DNA of 64,000 nt from Varibaculum cambriense (lineage in GTDB: Bacteria > Actinomycetota > Actinomycetes > Actinomycetales > Actinomycetaceae): the NCBI RefSeq assembly GCF_002848005.1, contig NZ_PKHX01000003.1, positions 122,317 through 186,316 of the forward strand. Direction: 5' to 3'. How positions within the stretch are numbered: position 1 is the stretch's first letter; every line of letters starts with the position of its first letter. A program made the position numbers and the translations under genes. The notes beneath the pieces were generated by a model. That model saw only the letters and a list, made by a program, of their open reading frames with translations, did not search any database and was not told where the DNA came from. Shown one piece after another: positions 35,128-44,318 of the stretch.

Positions 35128-36984
35128 ATGGATTTATCGGCTAGTTACTTGCGCCAACCCCGCTCGGCGCGCCAAACTGAAACCATGGGTAAAAAGCCTT
35201 TCGGACATGCTAATTCTTTTGCGACCTCTCGCGCGGGATTAACTGCCCTGGCAATCATCATCGGAGCGATAGTAGGGCTGGTGGCAGTAGGTTTTTATTA
35301 CCTAATAGCAGGTTGGAGTTACCTGGTCACCGGTTATACCGATTACCCTGTCCACGCAGGCGCCCCCCACGGATTCCTCGGGTTAGCACCGGCGTTTATC
35401 ATTGCGGTTCCCGTGCTTTCTGCCCTGCTATATGGGCCGGTAGTGGAATATTTCACCCCCGGCAGCCGCGGACATGCTGTCCCGGAAGTAATGTTCGCCG
35501 TGCGCCGCAAAGGCGGGAGGATTCCTGGGCGCAACGCCCTGGTGAAACTTTTTGCCGCTTCTCTGACCTTGGGAGGAGGGGGAAATGCGGGCAGAGAAGG
35601 CCCGATTGTGATGATTGGTGCCGCGATTTCTTCTTGGGTAGGAACCCGCCTGGGATTAAGTAAACAACGGCTGATGTTCCTGTGTGCTTGCGGAGCTGCT
35701 GCCGGGATTGCCGCTACCTTTAATGCTCCCCTGGCTGGGGCTTGTTTCGCGCTCGAAGTAATACTCGGCACCCTCAGCGCCGAGGACTTTGTCTTCATCG
35801 TGTTTGCCTCGGTATCTGCCTCCCTGGTTTCCCAACAGTTTCTTCCTGACCGTGCCAGCGTGCCCCTCAGCCAATCTTTAGATCTGTTTTCTCAGAGCGA
35901 TTACCTGCTAGTGGCAGTGGCGGCTTTGGTAGCGACCCTGGTGGGAATCGGGTTTTCTAAACTTATCTACCTGGTTTGGGATGGAATCGACCTGGTTTAT
36001 CACTGGAATGCTTGGTTTCGCCCGGTTGCTGGTTCCCTGCTGCTGGGAGTATTTCTCTACTTTTTTCCTCTTCTGTATGGCACCGGGGAAAGCGTACAGT
36101 TGCGGGTACTCTCCGGCGATTTTCCAGTCTGGATGATTCTAGCGTTACTTTTAGGACGCGCTGTGAGTGCCGCTTTCACTATTTCTATGGGGGGAGCCGG
36201 CGGAGTCTTCGGTCCCACCTTATTTGTAGGCGCTTGTGCGGGGATGGCGGTGGGGCAGCTAATTCAGCCTTGGTCGGCCTCTTCGACCGCGATTTATGGA
36301 GTAATCGGGATGGGGGCGGCTTTCGCGGCGGCCTCTCGTGCGCCCCTAACCGCGGTTTTCATCATTATCGAGATGACCAGGCAGTATTCTCTGATTCTCC
36401 CGATGATGCTGGCGGTAGCGATTGCCACCGGGATTTCCCTATTTATGACCCGGTCGACTATTTATACCCAAAAACTACACCGGCGCGGTGATCGACTGTC
36501 AGACCCGGTCTCGGCTACTCTATTGGGAACCAGCACGGCAGCAGATTTAATGCATCAGCCCCCGCAAGTTTTAAGTCAAGATATCACCCTCGCTCAGGCC
36601 GAAAATGCCCTGGAAACTTGCGGTGAGAACTCTTTGGCGGTAGTCGATTCTCAGGGAGAATTCCAAGGCTCCGTGAGCGCCCTGCTGCTCGGCCAAGAAA
36701 TCGACAAACGCGGCGCAGATACGCCCTTGACGAAGATCCCTTTGTCCGCAGCATTCTGCACCCCCAAAGAGCTCCCTAGTCAGATTCTCAAGGAGCTGGC
36801 AGAGTCCTCACTTTCAAACCTGCCGGTGATAGGTCGCTCCCAAGAAGTCTTGGGTTATGTGCGAGGACGCGACCTGATTGTCAAACTGTATCGTCAGCAA
36901 ACCCGCGCGCTTAACCAGCGCGATCTAGGCGATTCTCTGGGTAAACGCATTCGCAAACGCTGGAAACAGCACCGCCACCGCTAA
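35128..36984 (+). CDS. ClC-family chloride channel/antiporter with CBS domains
   Basis: 618 aa. About ten membrane helices carry the ClC selectivity-filter motifs: GREGP at residues 155-159 with the gating glutamate, and GGVFGPTLFVGA near 370. The usual first motif GSGIP is replaced by GSRGHAVPE (about 112-120). The last 140 residues are a pair of CBS domains, which normally bind adenine nucleotides. No proton glutamate assignment was attempted, so channel versus antiporter is open. The ATG at 35128 gives a short overlap-free 40-bp gap to dxs; an ATG at 35185 (MGKKPFGHANS) is a credible alternative. Followed by the paired hairpins. Confidence 0.88.
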   Translation: MDLSASYLRQPRSARQTETMGKKPFGHANSFATSRAGLTALAIIIGAIVGLVAVGFYYLIAGWSYLVTGYTDYPVHAGAPHGFLGLAPAFIIAVPVLSALLYGPVVEYFTPGSRGHAVPEVMFAVRRKGGRIPGRNALVKLFAASLTLGGGGNAGREGPIVMIGAAISSWVGTRLGLSKQRLMFLCACGAAAGIAATFNAPLAGACFALEVILGTLSAEDFVFIVFASVSASLVSQQFLPDRASVPLSQSLDLFSQSDYLLVAVAALVATLVGIGFSKLIYLVWDGIDLVYHWNAWFRPVAGSLLLGVFLYFFPLLYGTGESVQLRVLSGDFPVWMILALLLGRAVSAAFTISMGGAGGVFGPTLFVGACAGMAVGQLIQPWSASSTAIYGVIGMGAAFAAASRAPLTAVFIIIEMTRQYSLILPMMLAVAIATGISLFMTRSTIYTQKLHRRGDRLSDPVSATLLGTSTAADLMHQPPQVLSQDITLAQAENALETCGENSLAVVDSQGEFQGSVSALLLGQEIDKRGADTPLTKIPLSAAFCTPKELPSQILKELAESSLSNLPVIGRSQEVLGYVRGRDLIVKLYRQQTRALNQRDLGDSLGKRIRKRWKQHRHR

Positions 36985-37022
36985 CGAAGTAACTCTCAGA
37001 AATACGGCGTCAAACGAAAATC

Positions 37023-37105
37023 CGGGGCAGCAAAAGATGCGAGAGGGGGCTTGAGCCGAGCGAAGCAAGGCTCACCGGGGTCCCCCGAGCGCTTTTGCTG
37101 CCCCG
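37023..37105. repeat. Structured element copy 1 (long nested hairpin)
   Basis: The outer 14-bp perfect stem is CGGGGCAGCAAAAG / CTTTTGCTGCCCCG. Inside are a conserved asymmetric internal loop (ATGCGAGA / GAGCG), a GGGGG/CCCCC stem, a TGAGCC/GGCTCA stem and an 11-nt loop GAGCGAAGCAA. The 65-nt core is repeated in copy 2. It lies between the convergent clc and acnA genes. Confidence 0.8.
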
Positions 37106-37183
37106 AATACTATGCGAGCAACCTGGATTTTCTAGCGATTTGCATATTATTCGTTTTGATGAAATCCGCTATAGCAGCAAAAT

Positions 37184-37272
37184 TCTGGGCACGGTAAAAG
37201 ATGCGAGAGGGGGCTTGATTCGAGCGAAGCAAGAATCACCGGGGTCCCCCGAGCGCTTTTACCGTGCCCAGA
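37184..37272. repeat. Structured element copy 2 (long nested hairpin)
   Basis: The outer 17-bp perfect stem is TCTGGGCACGGTAAAAG / CTTTTACCGTGCCCAGA. The 65-nt core (37196-37260) differs from copy 1 at four positions, which form two compensatory base-pair changes: TGAGCC/GGCTCA becomes TGATTC/GAATCA. All internal loops are identical to copy 1. Same orientation, 164 nt from copy 1. Confidence 0.8.
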
Positions 37273-37293
37273 GCATTAAACTCGTGCGATTAA

Positions 37294-39996
37294 CTAGGCA
37301 ACTAGGTTGCGCAGTACGTACTGCAGGATGCCACCGTGGCGGTAGTACTGAGCTTCACCGGGGGTGTCGATCCGCACGTCAGCGTCGAACTCTACGGTGG
37401 AGCCATCCGTCTTGGTCGCGGTCACCTTCATAACCTGCGGAGTTATCCCCTCATTAAGCTGGGTAATCCCGTTAATATCGAAGGTTTCAGTCCCGTCCAG
37501 ACCGAGAGAATCGGCGCTTTCGCCCTCGGGGAACTGCAGCGGGAGAATCCCCATCCCGATCAGGTTGGAGCGGTGAATACGTTCGAAAGACCGAGCGATA
37601 ACCGCTTTCACCCCCAGCAGCAAAGTTCCTTTAGCGGCCCAGTCACGCGAGGATCCGGTTCCGTATTCTTTACCACCAAGCACCACCAGGGGTACGCCGG
37701 CCTGGGCGTAGGAAACCGAAGCATCGTAAACCGGCACTACCGGAGCATCCGCTTTGGTGAAGTCCTTGGTGAAACCGCCCTCAACGTTGTCAAGTAGCTG
37801 GTTACGGATGCGGATGTTAGCGAAGGTGCCGCGCATCATCACTTCGTGGTTACCGCGCCGCGAACCGTAGGAGTTGAAGTTGCGCCGTTCCACTCCGTGG
37901 GAGCTTAGGTATTGACCTGCCGGGGTCTTGGCGGCAAACGCACCTGCGGGCGAAATATGGTCGGTAGTTACCGAATCGCCCAGTTTCAGCAGCACCCGGG
38001 CACCGGAAATATCTTTCACCGGGTTCGGGGTTTCCGGCATTCCTTCAAAGAAGGGTGCCCGGCGCACATAGGTGGATCCGTCGTCCCACGCGAAAGTGGA
38101 CGAATCGGGAACTTGCAAAGACTGCCAGCGGTGATCGCCTTCGAATACGCTCTGGTAATCCTGCAGATACATATCGCGGTCAATAGCTTTTCCGATTACT
38201 TTTTCTACTTCTTCGGCAGCTGGCCAAATATCGCGCAGATAGACGGGATTCCCGCGGTTATCTGTACCCAGCGCCTCGGTTTCAAAATCAAAATCCATCG
38301 TCCCAGCTAGTGCGTAGGAAATTACCAGCGGCGGGGATGCTAGATAGTTCATTTTTACATCCGGGTTAATCCGCCCCTCAAAGTTGCGGTTACCAGACAG
38401 CACCGACACCACGGTCAGATCTGCGTCCTCTACCGTATTGTGTACTTCCTCGGGCAGCGGGCCGGAGTTACCGATACAGGTGGTGCAGCCATAACCGACA
38501 ATATCGAAGCCCAGCTGTGACAGATAGGGCATCAGACCAGCTTTTTCGTAGTAGTCTCGCACCACTTGGGAGCCAGGCGCCAGTGAGGTTTTCACCCAGG
38601 GCTTGGGCTTTAGTCCCTTTTCAGTGGCATTCTTGGCCAGCAAACCAGCCGCCATCATCACCGAGGGGTTAGAAGTGTTAGTGCAAGAAGTAATGGAGGC
38701 GATCACCACGTCGCCATGATCCATTAATACTTCTTCCCCACCAGATAGTTTCACCTGGGTGGGGCGGGTAGGACGCATCAGTTTCGGATCGATGGTCTTA
38801 TCGCCGGCAACATAGTCAGGCAGGATCTTCTTGAAGGAATCTTTGGCCATTGCCAGCTCGATGCGGTCTTGCGGACGCTTCGGTCCGGCAATCGAAGGCA
38901 CTACGGTGGACAGATCCAGTTCCAAATATTCGCTGTAACGTGCCTCGTGAGCGGGGTCATGCCACAGTCCTTGCCGCTTGGCGTATTCCCGCACGAGGGC
39001 GCAGGCGTCTTCGCTGCGTCCGGTCAGGTGCAGGTAGTCAATGGTGACGTCATCGATCGGGAAGATGGCGGCGGTCGAGCCAAACTCGGGCGACATATTG
39101 CCGATAGTGGCGCGGTTGGCCAGAGGTACTGCTCCCACGCCCTCGCCATAGAATTCTACAAATTTGCCGACTACTCCGTGGTCACGCAGCATTTGGGTGA
39201 TGGTGAGTACCACATCGGTGGCGGTAGCTCCGGGAGCGATTTCGCCGGTCAGCTTGAAGCCCACTACCCGCGGAATCAGCATCGATACCGGCTGACCGAG
39301 CATAGCCGCTTCGGCCTCGATTCCGCCGACACCCCAGCCGAGGACGCCTAGGCCGTTAACCATGGTGGTGTGGGAGTCGGTTCCTACCAAAGTGTCGGGG
39401 TAAGCCAGCGCGCCGTCCTCGTCCTTATCGGCGAAAACTACCCGCGCCAGGTATTCGATATTTACCTGGTGGACAATGCCGGTCCCCGGGGGTACTACCC
39501 GGAAGTTTTCGAAGGCGCCCTGTCCCCAGCGTAGGAACTGGTAGCGTTCCTGGTTGCGCTGGTACTCGATATCCATATTCTTTTCCACGGCATCTTTAGA
39601 GCCAAACACATCGATTTGCACCGAGTGATCAATGACCATTTCCGCTGGTACCTGCGGGTTAATCAGGTCCGGGTTTTTGCCCAGGTTCACCACCGCGTCG
39701 CGCATAGTCGCCAGGTCAACGATGCAGGGAACGCCGGTGAAATCTTGCATCAAGACCCGCGCCGGGCTGTACTGGATTTCCTGGCTGGGTGCCGCTTCGG
39801 GATCCCAGTTGGCAATCTGGGTGATCTGCTCCTTGGTGATATTTTCCCCGTCCTCGTTACGCAGCAGGTTTTCTGCCAGGATTTTCAAGGAATAGGGTAA
39901 TTTTTCGGTGCCGGGCACCGCTTTTAGATCATAGATTTTATAGCTCTTATCACCGACACTTAGCTGGGTCGCGGCGCCAAAGCTGTTCAAACTCAT
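37294..39996 (-). CDS. acnA: Aconitate hydratase
   Basis: 900 aa TCA-cycle enzyme interconverting citrate and isocitrate through a [4Fe-4S] cluster. The cluster ligands are in [10 protein letters not shown] and [34 protein letters not shown] and the C-terminal [17 protein letters not shown] swivel-domain signature are also present. Full length for AcnA. ATG with a GGGAGG ribosome site. It ends next to the paired hairpins. A 14-bp palindrome lies 33 bp upstream of the start. Confidence 0.97.
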   Translation of the reverse strand: MSLNSFGAATQLSVGDKSYKIYDLKAVPGTEKLPYSLKILAENLLRNEDGENITKEQITQIANWDPEAAPSQEIQYSPARVLMQDFTGVPCIVDLATMRDAVVNLGKNPDLINPQVPAEMVIDHSVQIDVFGSKDAVEKNMDIEYQRNQERYQFLRWGQGAFENFRVVPPGTGIVHQVNIEYLARVVFADKDEDGALAYPDTLVGTDSHTTMVNGLGVLGWGVGGIEAEAAMLGQPVSMLIPRVVGFKLTGEIAPGATATDVVLTITQMLRDHGVVGKFVEFYGEGVGAVPLANRATIGNMSPEFGSTAAIFPIDDVTIDYLHLTGRSEDACALVREYAKRQGLWHDPAHEARYSEYLELDLSTVVPSIAGPKRPQDRIELAMAKDSFKKILPDYVAGDKTIDPKLMRPTRPTQVKLSGGEEVLMDHGDVVIASITSCTNTSNPSVMMAAGLLAKNATEKGLKPKPWVKTSLAPGSQVVRDYYEKAGLMPYLSQLGFDIVGYGCTTCIGNSGPLPEEVHNTVEDADLTVVSVLSGNRNFEGRINPDVKMNYLASPPLVISYALAGTMDFDFETEALGTDNRGNPVYLRDIWPAAEEVEKVIGKAIDRDMYLQDYQSVFEGDHRWQSLQVPDSSTFAWDDGSTYVRRAPFFEGMPETPNPVKDISGARVLLKLGDSVTTDHISPAGAFAAKTPAGQYLSSHGVERRNFNSYGSRRGNHEVMMRGTFANIRIRNQLLDNVEGGFTKDFTKADAPVVPVYDASVSYAQAGVPLVVLGGKEYGTGSSRDWAAKGTLLLGVKAVIARSFERIHRSNLIGMGILPLQFPEGESADSLGLDGTETFDINGITQLNEGITPQVMKVTATKTDGSTVEFDADVRIDTPGEAQYYRHGGILQYVLRNLVA

Positions 39997-40028
39997 TGCA
40001 ACCTCCCGCAGGGAATCAAAATATTTTC

Positions 40029-40042
40029 TCTTGATATCAAGA
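40029..40042. promoter_or_regulatory. Perfect 14-bp palindrome upstream of acnA
   Basis: TCTTGATATCAAGA, a perfect inverted repeat 33-46 bp before the acnA ATG, in the expected promoter region. I cannot assign it to a known regulator. Confidence 0.45.
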
Positions 40043-40152
40043 TACTTTGCGAAGCGAGCGAATGCCAGTGCTGCGAACTTTTAGCCACCTACGGCAGACA
40101 GAAAGTGGCATACCGGAGACTTAAAAACCCTTTTCACTTGCACGGATGATTA

Positions 40153-40192
40153 CGCGGGCTGAAGGAAGAGCAGCACTCTTCCTCAGCCCGCG
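40153..40192 (-). terminator. Terminator of the zinc operon
   Basis: Inverted repeat of 17 paired bases with one bulged A (CGCGGGCTGAAGGAAGAG / CTCTTCCTCAGCCCGCG) and a 5-nt loop, about 100 bp after the stop of the histidine-triad gene. Confidence 0.75.
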
Positions 40193-40288
40193 GATAAGAT
40201 ACCTTCTCTAAAATCCAGGGATTTTTAAAAGAATTTCCTTACCTAATTTTCTTTTACCTTACTTTCCGCCAAGCATTCCTAGAACTTT

Positions 40289-41731
40289 CTAGGGAGTGAC
40301 CTCCGCGGCGCTTCCCCAACCGTTTTCTCCTTTAGGTCGCGCTTCGGGGTGCAAAACCAGATACTTCAAAGTGGCTACCACCTGCCGCGCGCTGTAACCG
40401 TGGAACATATTATCTTTTCCCCCGCGGGCGAACTGGATAATCGTATCCAAGGTCATGTAGTGGTAATGATCGTAATGCGGAATCACAAAACGCTGATTTT
40501 CCTGGTCAAAGCGGGTGGCATGGGTGACATTGCCGTAAGTGATGTACTCCAAGGGGACTATCAATTTCGCTTCTACCTGGTCATAGGTAAACTTTTCGTC
40601 TTCGTTAACTTCGGTAGTATCCTGTGGTTTTTCTTCCTCATATTCGGTGATTTCAATATCGGGATACAGTCCCGAAGGATCGGTATAGCTGATTCCTTCA
40701 TGCCCATCAGCGAAATGCAGATGCCAATGGTCTCCGTGGCGTTGAATTTTTATGACCCGTTCAGAATCACCAATTTGATTTTGACCAGAGTGGTCACCGG
40801 GTTTCGGTCGCTGCTCAGTTGGTGGTTGTGCTTGACCAGGCTGGTTAGGCTTATCGCCTCCATTCGGCTTCGGCGCTTCCCCATTCCCACCATGCGAGCC
40901 GGAATACTGCCCTATCTGTATTTGCGGAAAGACTTTCGCGGGATTTTCATAGGTTATGTACTCTTCCCCCGCCTTGGTATAGGCGTGATAGTGATCTGCA
41001 TGCTGCAAAATTTTCACAATCGGCAACTTTGCCAGTTGTTGCAGAGAAACTACCCGCACCAGCGGCAACCCTCCTCCGGGAAATGGTTTCCCACTCGGAT
41101 GGGGTTTAACTGTTCTACCCGGCACTCCGGAAGGATTAGTTTTACCACCCGCCGGAACTACCTGTGGCCGCCACGGATGATAGCTGGGATTTACCGCCTT
41201 TGCGCCCCCATGGCTGCCAGTATAAGTTCCGATAGCAATCCCGGGATATAGGCCGCTGGGATTAGTGTAGGTGACAAACTCTTGGCCATCCGCGGTGTAA
41301 ATATGGTAGTGGTCGCCATGTTTTAGGATTTTTACTACTCCCTGCGACGCCACCTGCCCCAATTGTCCCGCAGATAGTACTTTCGCGGTGCTATGTAGCT
41401 GCCCCGCACTCTTAGCTTTGGCCGGATCGGTGTAGGTAATGATTTCACGTCCATCTTTGGTAAACACATGCCAGTGGTCACCGTGTTTTATTACTTTGAC
41501 GATTTCATCGCTAGCTACTTCCCCATCCACTAACACTTGGGTGGTTTCATCTAGTTTGAACTTGGGATCTTGAGGACGAGGGGCTATTTTCCCGGCAGCG
41601 GAGGGAGTTTTCCCGGAGACACCGAGGCCGCCCTCACCATTATTGAAAGCGCCCCCAAATGCCAGCGCACTGGAAGTCACCAGCAGAGCAGCGGCTACCC
41701 CCGCCCCTACTATTAGTTTAGTTTTAGCCAT
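40289..41731 (-). CDS. Secreted histidine-triad (Pht-like) zinc-binding protein
   Basis: 480 aa. An N-terminal signal peptide (MAKTKLIVGAGVAAALLVTS, cleavage probably after ALA) has no lipobox cysteine, and no C-terminal LPXTG anchor is visible. Five HxxHxH triads are spaced along the protein at about residues 83, 138, 244, 332 and 419. The first four precede a repeated module with a D/A-G-x-E, TYTNP or TYENP and LYPxIxIGxYTGSHGG pattern; the stretches between are Pro/Gly/Lys-rich. HxxHxH triads bind zinc in the streptococcal Pht proteins, which feed zinc to AdcA-type binding proteins. It starts 9 bp after znuB in the zinc operon. Zinc capture for ZnuA is inferred. Confidence 0.85.
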   Translation of the reverse strand: MAKTKLIVGAGVAAALLVTSSALAFGGAFNNGEGGLGVSGKTPSAAGKIAPRPQDPKFKLDETTQVLVDGEVASDEIVKVIKHGDHWHVFTKDGREIITYTDPAKAKSAGQLHSTAKVLSAGQLGQVASQGVVKILKHGDHYHIYTADGQEFVTYTNPSGLYPGIAIGTYTGSHGGAKAVNPSYHPWRPQVVPAGGKTNPSGVPGRTVKPHPSGKPFPGGGLPLVRVVSLQQLAKLPIVKILQHADHYHAYTKAGEEYITYENPAKVFPQIQIGQYSGSHGGNGEAPKPNGGDKPNQPGQAQPPTEQRPKPGDHSGQNQIGDSERVIKIQRHGDHWHLHFADGHEGISYTDPSGLYPDIEITEYEEEKPQDTTEVNEDEKFTYDQVEAKLIVPLEYITYGNVTHATRFDQENQRFVIPHYDHYHYMTLDTIIQFARGGKDNMFHGYSARQVVATLKYLVLHPEARPKGENGWGSAAEVTP

Positions 41732-41740
41732 GTTTTCTCC

Positions 41741-42532
41741 TTACTTTTTTCTAAAGACTAAGGCCGTAAGCAGCCCAAATACCGATATGAGGACGATTAC
41801 CGCGCCGGGGCGCAGGTTTTGATAAAACGAAAGCACTAGCCCCGCATACACACAGAACAAAGAGATGATCACTGACAGCAGCAAGGTGCCGCGATAGGTA
41901 CGCGCGAACTGCATCGCCCCGATCGCGGGGATTACCAGAATCGAGGAGACTATCAGAGATCCGATAGTTTTTGCCGCTACCGACACTGCCAATGCCACCA
42001 ACAGCGCGAACACAAAATTGAGGATGCGAATATTTATCCCTAATAGCCGAGCGGCCGGAGGATCGAATATTGTCAAAAATAGGCGGCGATACAGGGCGCT
42101 ATAGACCACTGCCACAGCTACCCCCACCCCGAGTACCAGATATAACTCCAGGTCACTTAGGGTAACGATAGAACCAAATAGATAGGTGGTGATGGCGCTA
42201 GATCCACCGGAAAAACTGGTAAAAATCCCGGCGAGGCCAATCGAAGCCGCCAGCACCATAACCGTAGAAATTTCTTGGTAGGCGCGCAAACGTACTCGCA
42301 CTGCCTCTACACACAGGGCAGCGATTACGCAGGCGATAACCGATCCCACTAGGGGGTTAAAACCGAAAGCTAGTCCCGCGGCCACTCCCGTCAGCGAAGA
42401 ATGTGAGAGGGTATCCCCCATCATCGATAGGCGTTTGAGTACAATCGGCAAGCCGATTAGCGGCAAGATTACCGCCAGTACCGTTCCTACCAGGAAGGCG
42501 CGTTGCATGAAGTCATAAGCAAACAGGCTCAT
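41741..42532 (-). CDS. znuB: Zinc/manganese ABC transporter permease
   Basis: 263 aa ABC-3 family membrane protein with about eight helices; GDTLSHSSLTGVAAG near residue 35 is the cytoplasmic coupling motif of the family. An upstream in-frame ATG at 42664 would overlap znuC almost fully, so the ATG at 42532, which overlaps the znuC stop as ATGA, is taken (MSLFAYDFMQRAFL). Partner of the ATPase and binding protein upstream. Confidence 0.9.
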   Translation of the reverse strand: MSLFAYDFMQRAFLVGTVLAVILPLIGLPIVLKRLSMMGDTLSHSSLTGVAAGLAFGFNPLVGSVIACVIAALCVEAVRVRLRAYQEISTVMVLAASIGLAGIFTSFSGGSSAITTYLFGSIVTLSDLELYLVLGVGVAVAVVYSALYRRLFLTIFDPPAARLLGINIRILNFVFALLVALAVSVAAKTIGSLIVSSILVIPAIGAMQFARTYRGTLLLSVIISLFCVYAGLVLSFYQNLRPGAVIVLISVFGLLTALVFRKK

Positions 42533-43194
42533 CTGCTGACCCCGATTGCTTCCAGTTCGACAGGAGTGAACCTTCCTGCCGACAAGCGATAGGCAGCATC
42601 TAAGAAAGGAGCAACTTCTGCCAAATGATGGGTAACCATCAAAACTGTTTTTCCCTGGTCGCATTGCTCCCGCAGCAGGCGGTAGAGATCAAGCGAAAAC
42701 TTTTGATCAATACCGCCGGTAGGTTCATCCAAGAGAATCAGACGCGCCTGTTTTAGGAGCGCCAGTAAGACTCCTACTCGCTGCAGTTGCCCCCCAGATA
42801 GCTCGCGCAGACGATGGGTGCGCATCCCGCCTAACCCCACGGTATCTAGCAGGGCGGTAGGCTCACTTTTCCTTTTCAGTTGCGTTAGATAGACCCGCAC
42901 TAACTCCGCCACGGTGGTCGGAAAATTGCGGTAGCCGCTCACCGCGTTTTGGGAAAGATAGGCGAGGTCGCGATAGTGGTTGTCTTCGCTACTCAGGTCT
43001 CCAAAAAGTCGGATTTGCCCTTGCGAGGGACGTAAATCTCCCAGAAGTAGTTTCATTAAGGTGGATTTTCCTGCCCCATTATCGCCACTTACCGCCACAA
43101 ATTGTCCGGCGGTGAGGGATAAATCCACTGACTGCAGCACCGGAATATCCCCGTAAGCAAAAGCGACTTTATTTATTTCCAGGATCTTATTCAC
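42529..43194 (-). CDS. znuC: Zinc/manganese ABC transporter ATPase
   Basis: 221 aa ABC ATPase: Walker A GDNGAGKST (about residues 37-45), signature LSGGQLQR and Walker B LILLDEPTGGID. It energises the ABC-3 permease encoded next. GTG start overlapping the end of the binding-protein gene by 8 bp. Confidence 0.92.
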   Translation of the reverse strand: MNKILEINKVAFAYGDIPVLQSVDLSLTAGQFVAVSGDNGAGKSTLMKLLLGDLRPSQGQIRLFGDLSSEDNHYRDLAYLSQNAVSGYRNFPTTVAELVRVYLTQLKRKSEPTALLDTVGLGGMRTHRLRELSGGQLQRVGVLLALLKQARLILLDEPTGGIDQKFSLDLYRLLREQCDQGKTVLMVTHHLAEVAPFLDAAYRLSAGRFTPVELEAIGVSR

Positions 43195-44137
43195 CGAAGG
43201 ATTCCCTCAAGTTGGCTAGGTTTTTCTCCATTAGCCCCAGGTATCCGAGTGCCTCTTCCTCCCTAGTTAGGTGCTCCATGGTGTAGAGAGTGCCGGTTTT
43301 AGCTCCGGTAGTGCGTGCTAGAGTTTCTGCGACTTTCGGAGTGGCTTTCCCTTCGAAAAAAATGGTGCTGATCTGATGCTTTTTCACGAAATCAGCAATG
43401 GTAGCCAATTGGTTAGCCGAGGGCTCGTCCTCGGGTGAAATCCCGGTGACTGCTACCTGTTTGAGCCCGTAGTCGTCTGCCAGATAGTTAAAAGCCGCAT
43501 GGGAGGCAACAAAGTAGCGTTTCTCAGCGGGAACTTTAGCGATTTCTCGAGCAAATTTTTTATCTAGCTCCTGGAATTCTTGCTGGGCTTTTTCCAGATT
43601 TTCGCGGTAGTAGCTAGCGTTATCAGGATCTATAGCACTTACTTTTTCGCAAATGGTTTTTAGCTCTGCCTGCGCGTTTTTAACGCTGAGCCAAGTGTGG
43701 GGGTTAACCGCAGTGGTATCGGTGCGGGCCGCATCTTTATTTCTTAGTAGGGTTAGCCCTTGCGATAGATCGAGGAATTTTTCTTCACTCCCCAGGCTCT
43801 CGCGGAGATCTCCAATAAAGCCTTCCATTCCGGCACCGTTGTAAACAATCAGATCGGCTTTTGAGAGTTCAGCACGATCGCTGGTTTGCAGTTCAAAGTC
43901 GTGAGGTTCTTGACTGCCTTTAATAACCGTTTTGACTTCCATCTTGTCGCCGACGATCCGGCTGGTCAGATCGGCTACCGGGAAGAAAGTGGCATAGACC
44001 AGGGGTTTATCTTTTTCTCCAGTGTTTTCCGCGCCTGCTTCCCCTTGTGCGCGAGTACTGCAGCCTGCTGCAGAAAACACCAAGAGGGCGGCAATCAGCA
44101 AGGCCAGAAGAGTTTTGAAGCTATTTTTGGGCACCAT
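43187..44137 (-). CDS. znuA: Zinc ABC transporter substrate-binding lipoprotein
   Basis: 316 aa cluster-A-I metal-binding protein. A lipoprotein signal ends in FSAAGC with the lipidated cysteine at 26. Metal-ligand regions are visible as EPHDFEL, NPHTWLS, ASHAAFNYL and the C-terminal FFEGKATPK segment. The His-rich acidic loop common in ZnuA is missing; the histidine-triad protein in the same operon might replace it. Zinc rather than manganese is inferred from the Zur-type operator upstream. ATG start. Confidence 0.88.
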   Translation of the reverse strand: MVPKNSFKTLLALLIAALLVFSAAGCSTRAQGEAGAENTGEKDKPLVYATFFPVADLTSRIVGDKMEVKTVIKGSQEPHDFELQTSDRAELSKADLIVYNGAGMEGFIGDLRESLGSEEKFLDLSQGLTLLRNKDAARTDTTAVNPHTWLSVKNAQAELKTICEKVSAIDPDNASYYRENLEKAQQEFQELDKKFAREIAKVPAEKRYFVASHAAFNYLADDYGLKQVAVTGISPEDEPSANQLATIADFVKKHQISTIFFEGKATPKVAETLARTTGAKTGTLYTMEHLTREEEALGYLGLMEKNLANLRESFGE

Positions 44138-44201
44138 TTTCCTAACCGTTTTGAGTTCTTCTCAGCAAAATATTTATTTCGCTCAGAAAACTTAACAGTA
44201 A

Positions 44202-44216
44202 TGAGAACGGTTATCA
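44202..44216. promoter_or_regulatory. Zur-type operator upstream of znuA
   Basis: TGAGAACGGTTATCA; its reverse complement TGATAACCGTTCTCA fits the 15-bp actinobacterial Zur pattern TGA-n-AA-nnn-TT-n-TCA with every fixed position matched. It is 65 bp before the znuA ATG, suitable for zinc-dependent repression of the operon. Confidence 0.7.
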
Positions 44217-44259
44217 AATTGAGTTAAATTACTTCCCCTTTTGGCTTTGGGTATAGGAA

Positions 44260-44293
44260 AGCGGACCGACGCTCCTTAAAGCGCCAGTCCGCT
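44260..44293 (-). terminator. Terminator after the DUF2871 gene
   Basis: Two 14-nt arms (AGCGGACCGACGCT / AGCGCCAGTCCGCT) around a 6-nt loop. The two positions that mismatch in plus-strand RNA become G-U wobble pairs in minus-strand RNA, so the hairpin is built for minus-strand transcripts, matching the gene that ends 26 nt before it. It also insulates znuA. Confidence 0.7.
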
Positions 44294-44318
44294 ATTAACG
44301 ACTAGATTCTGGCCTGAA

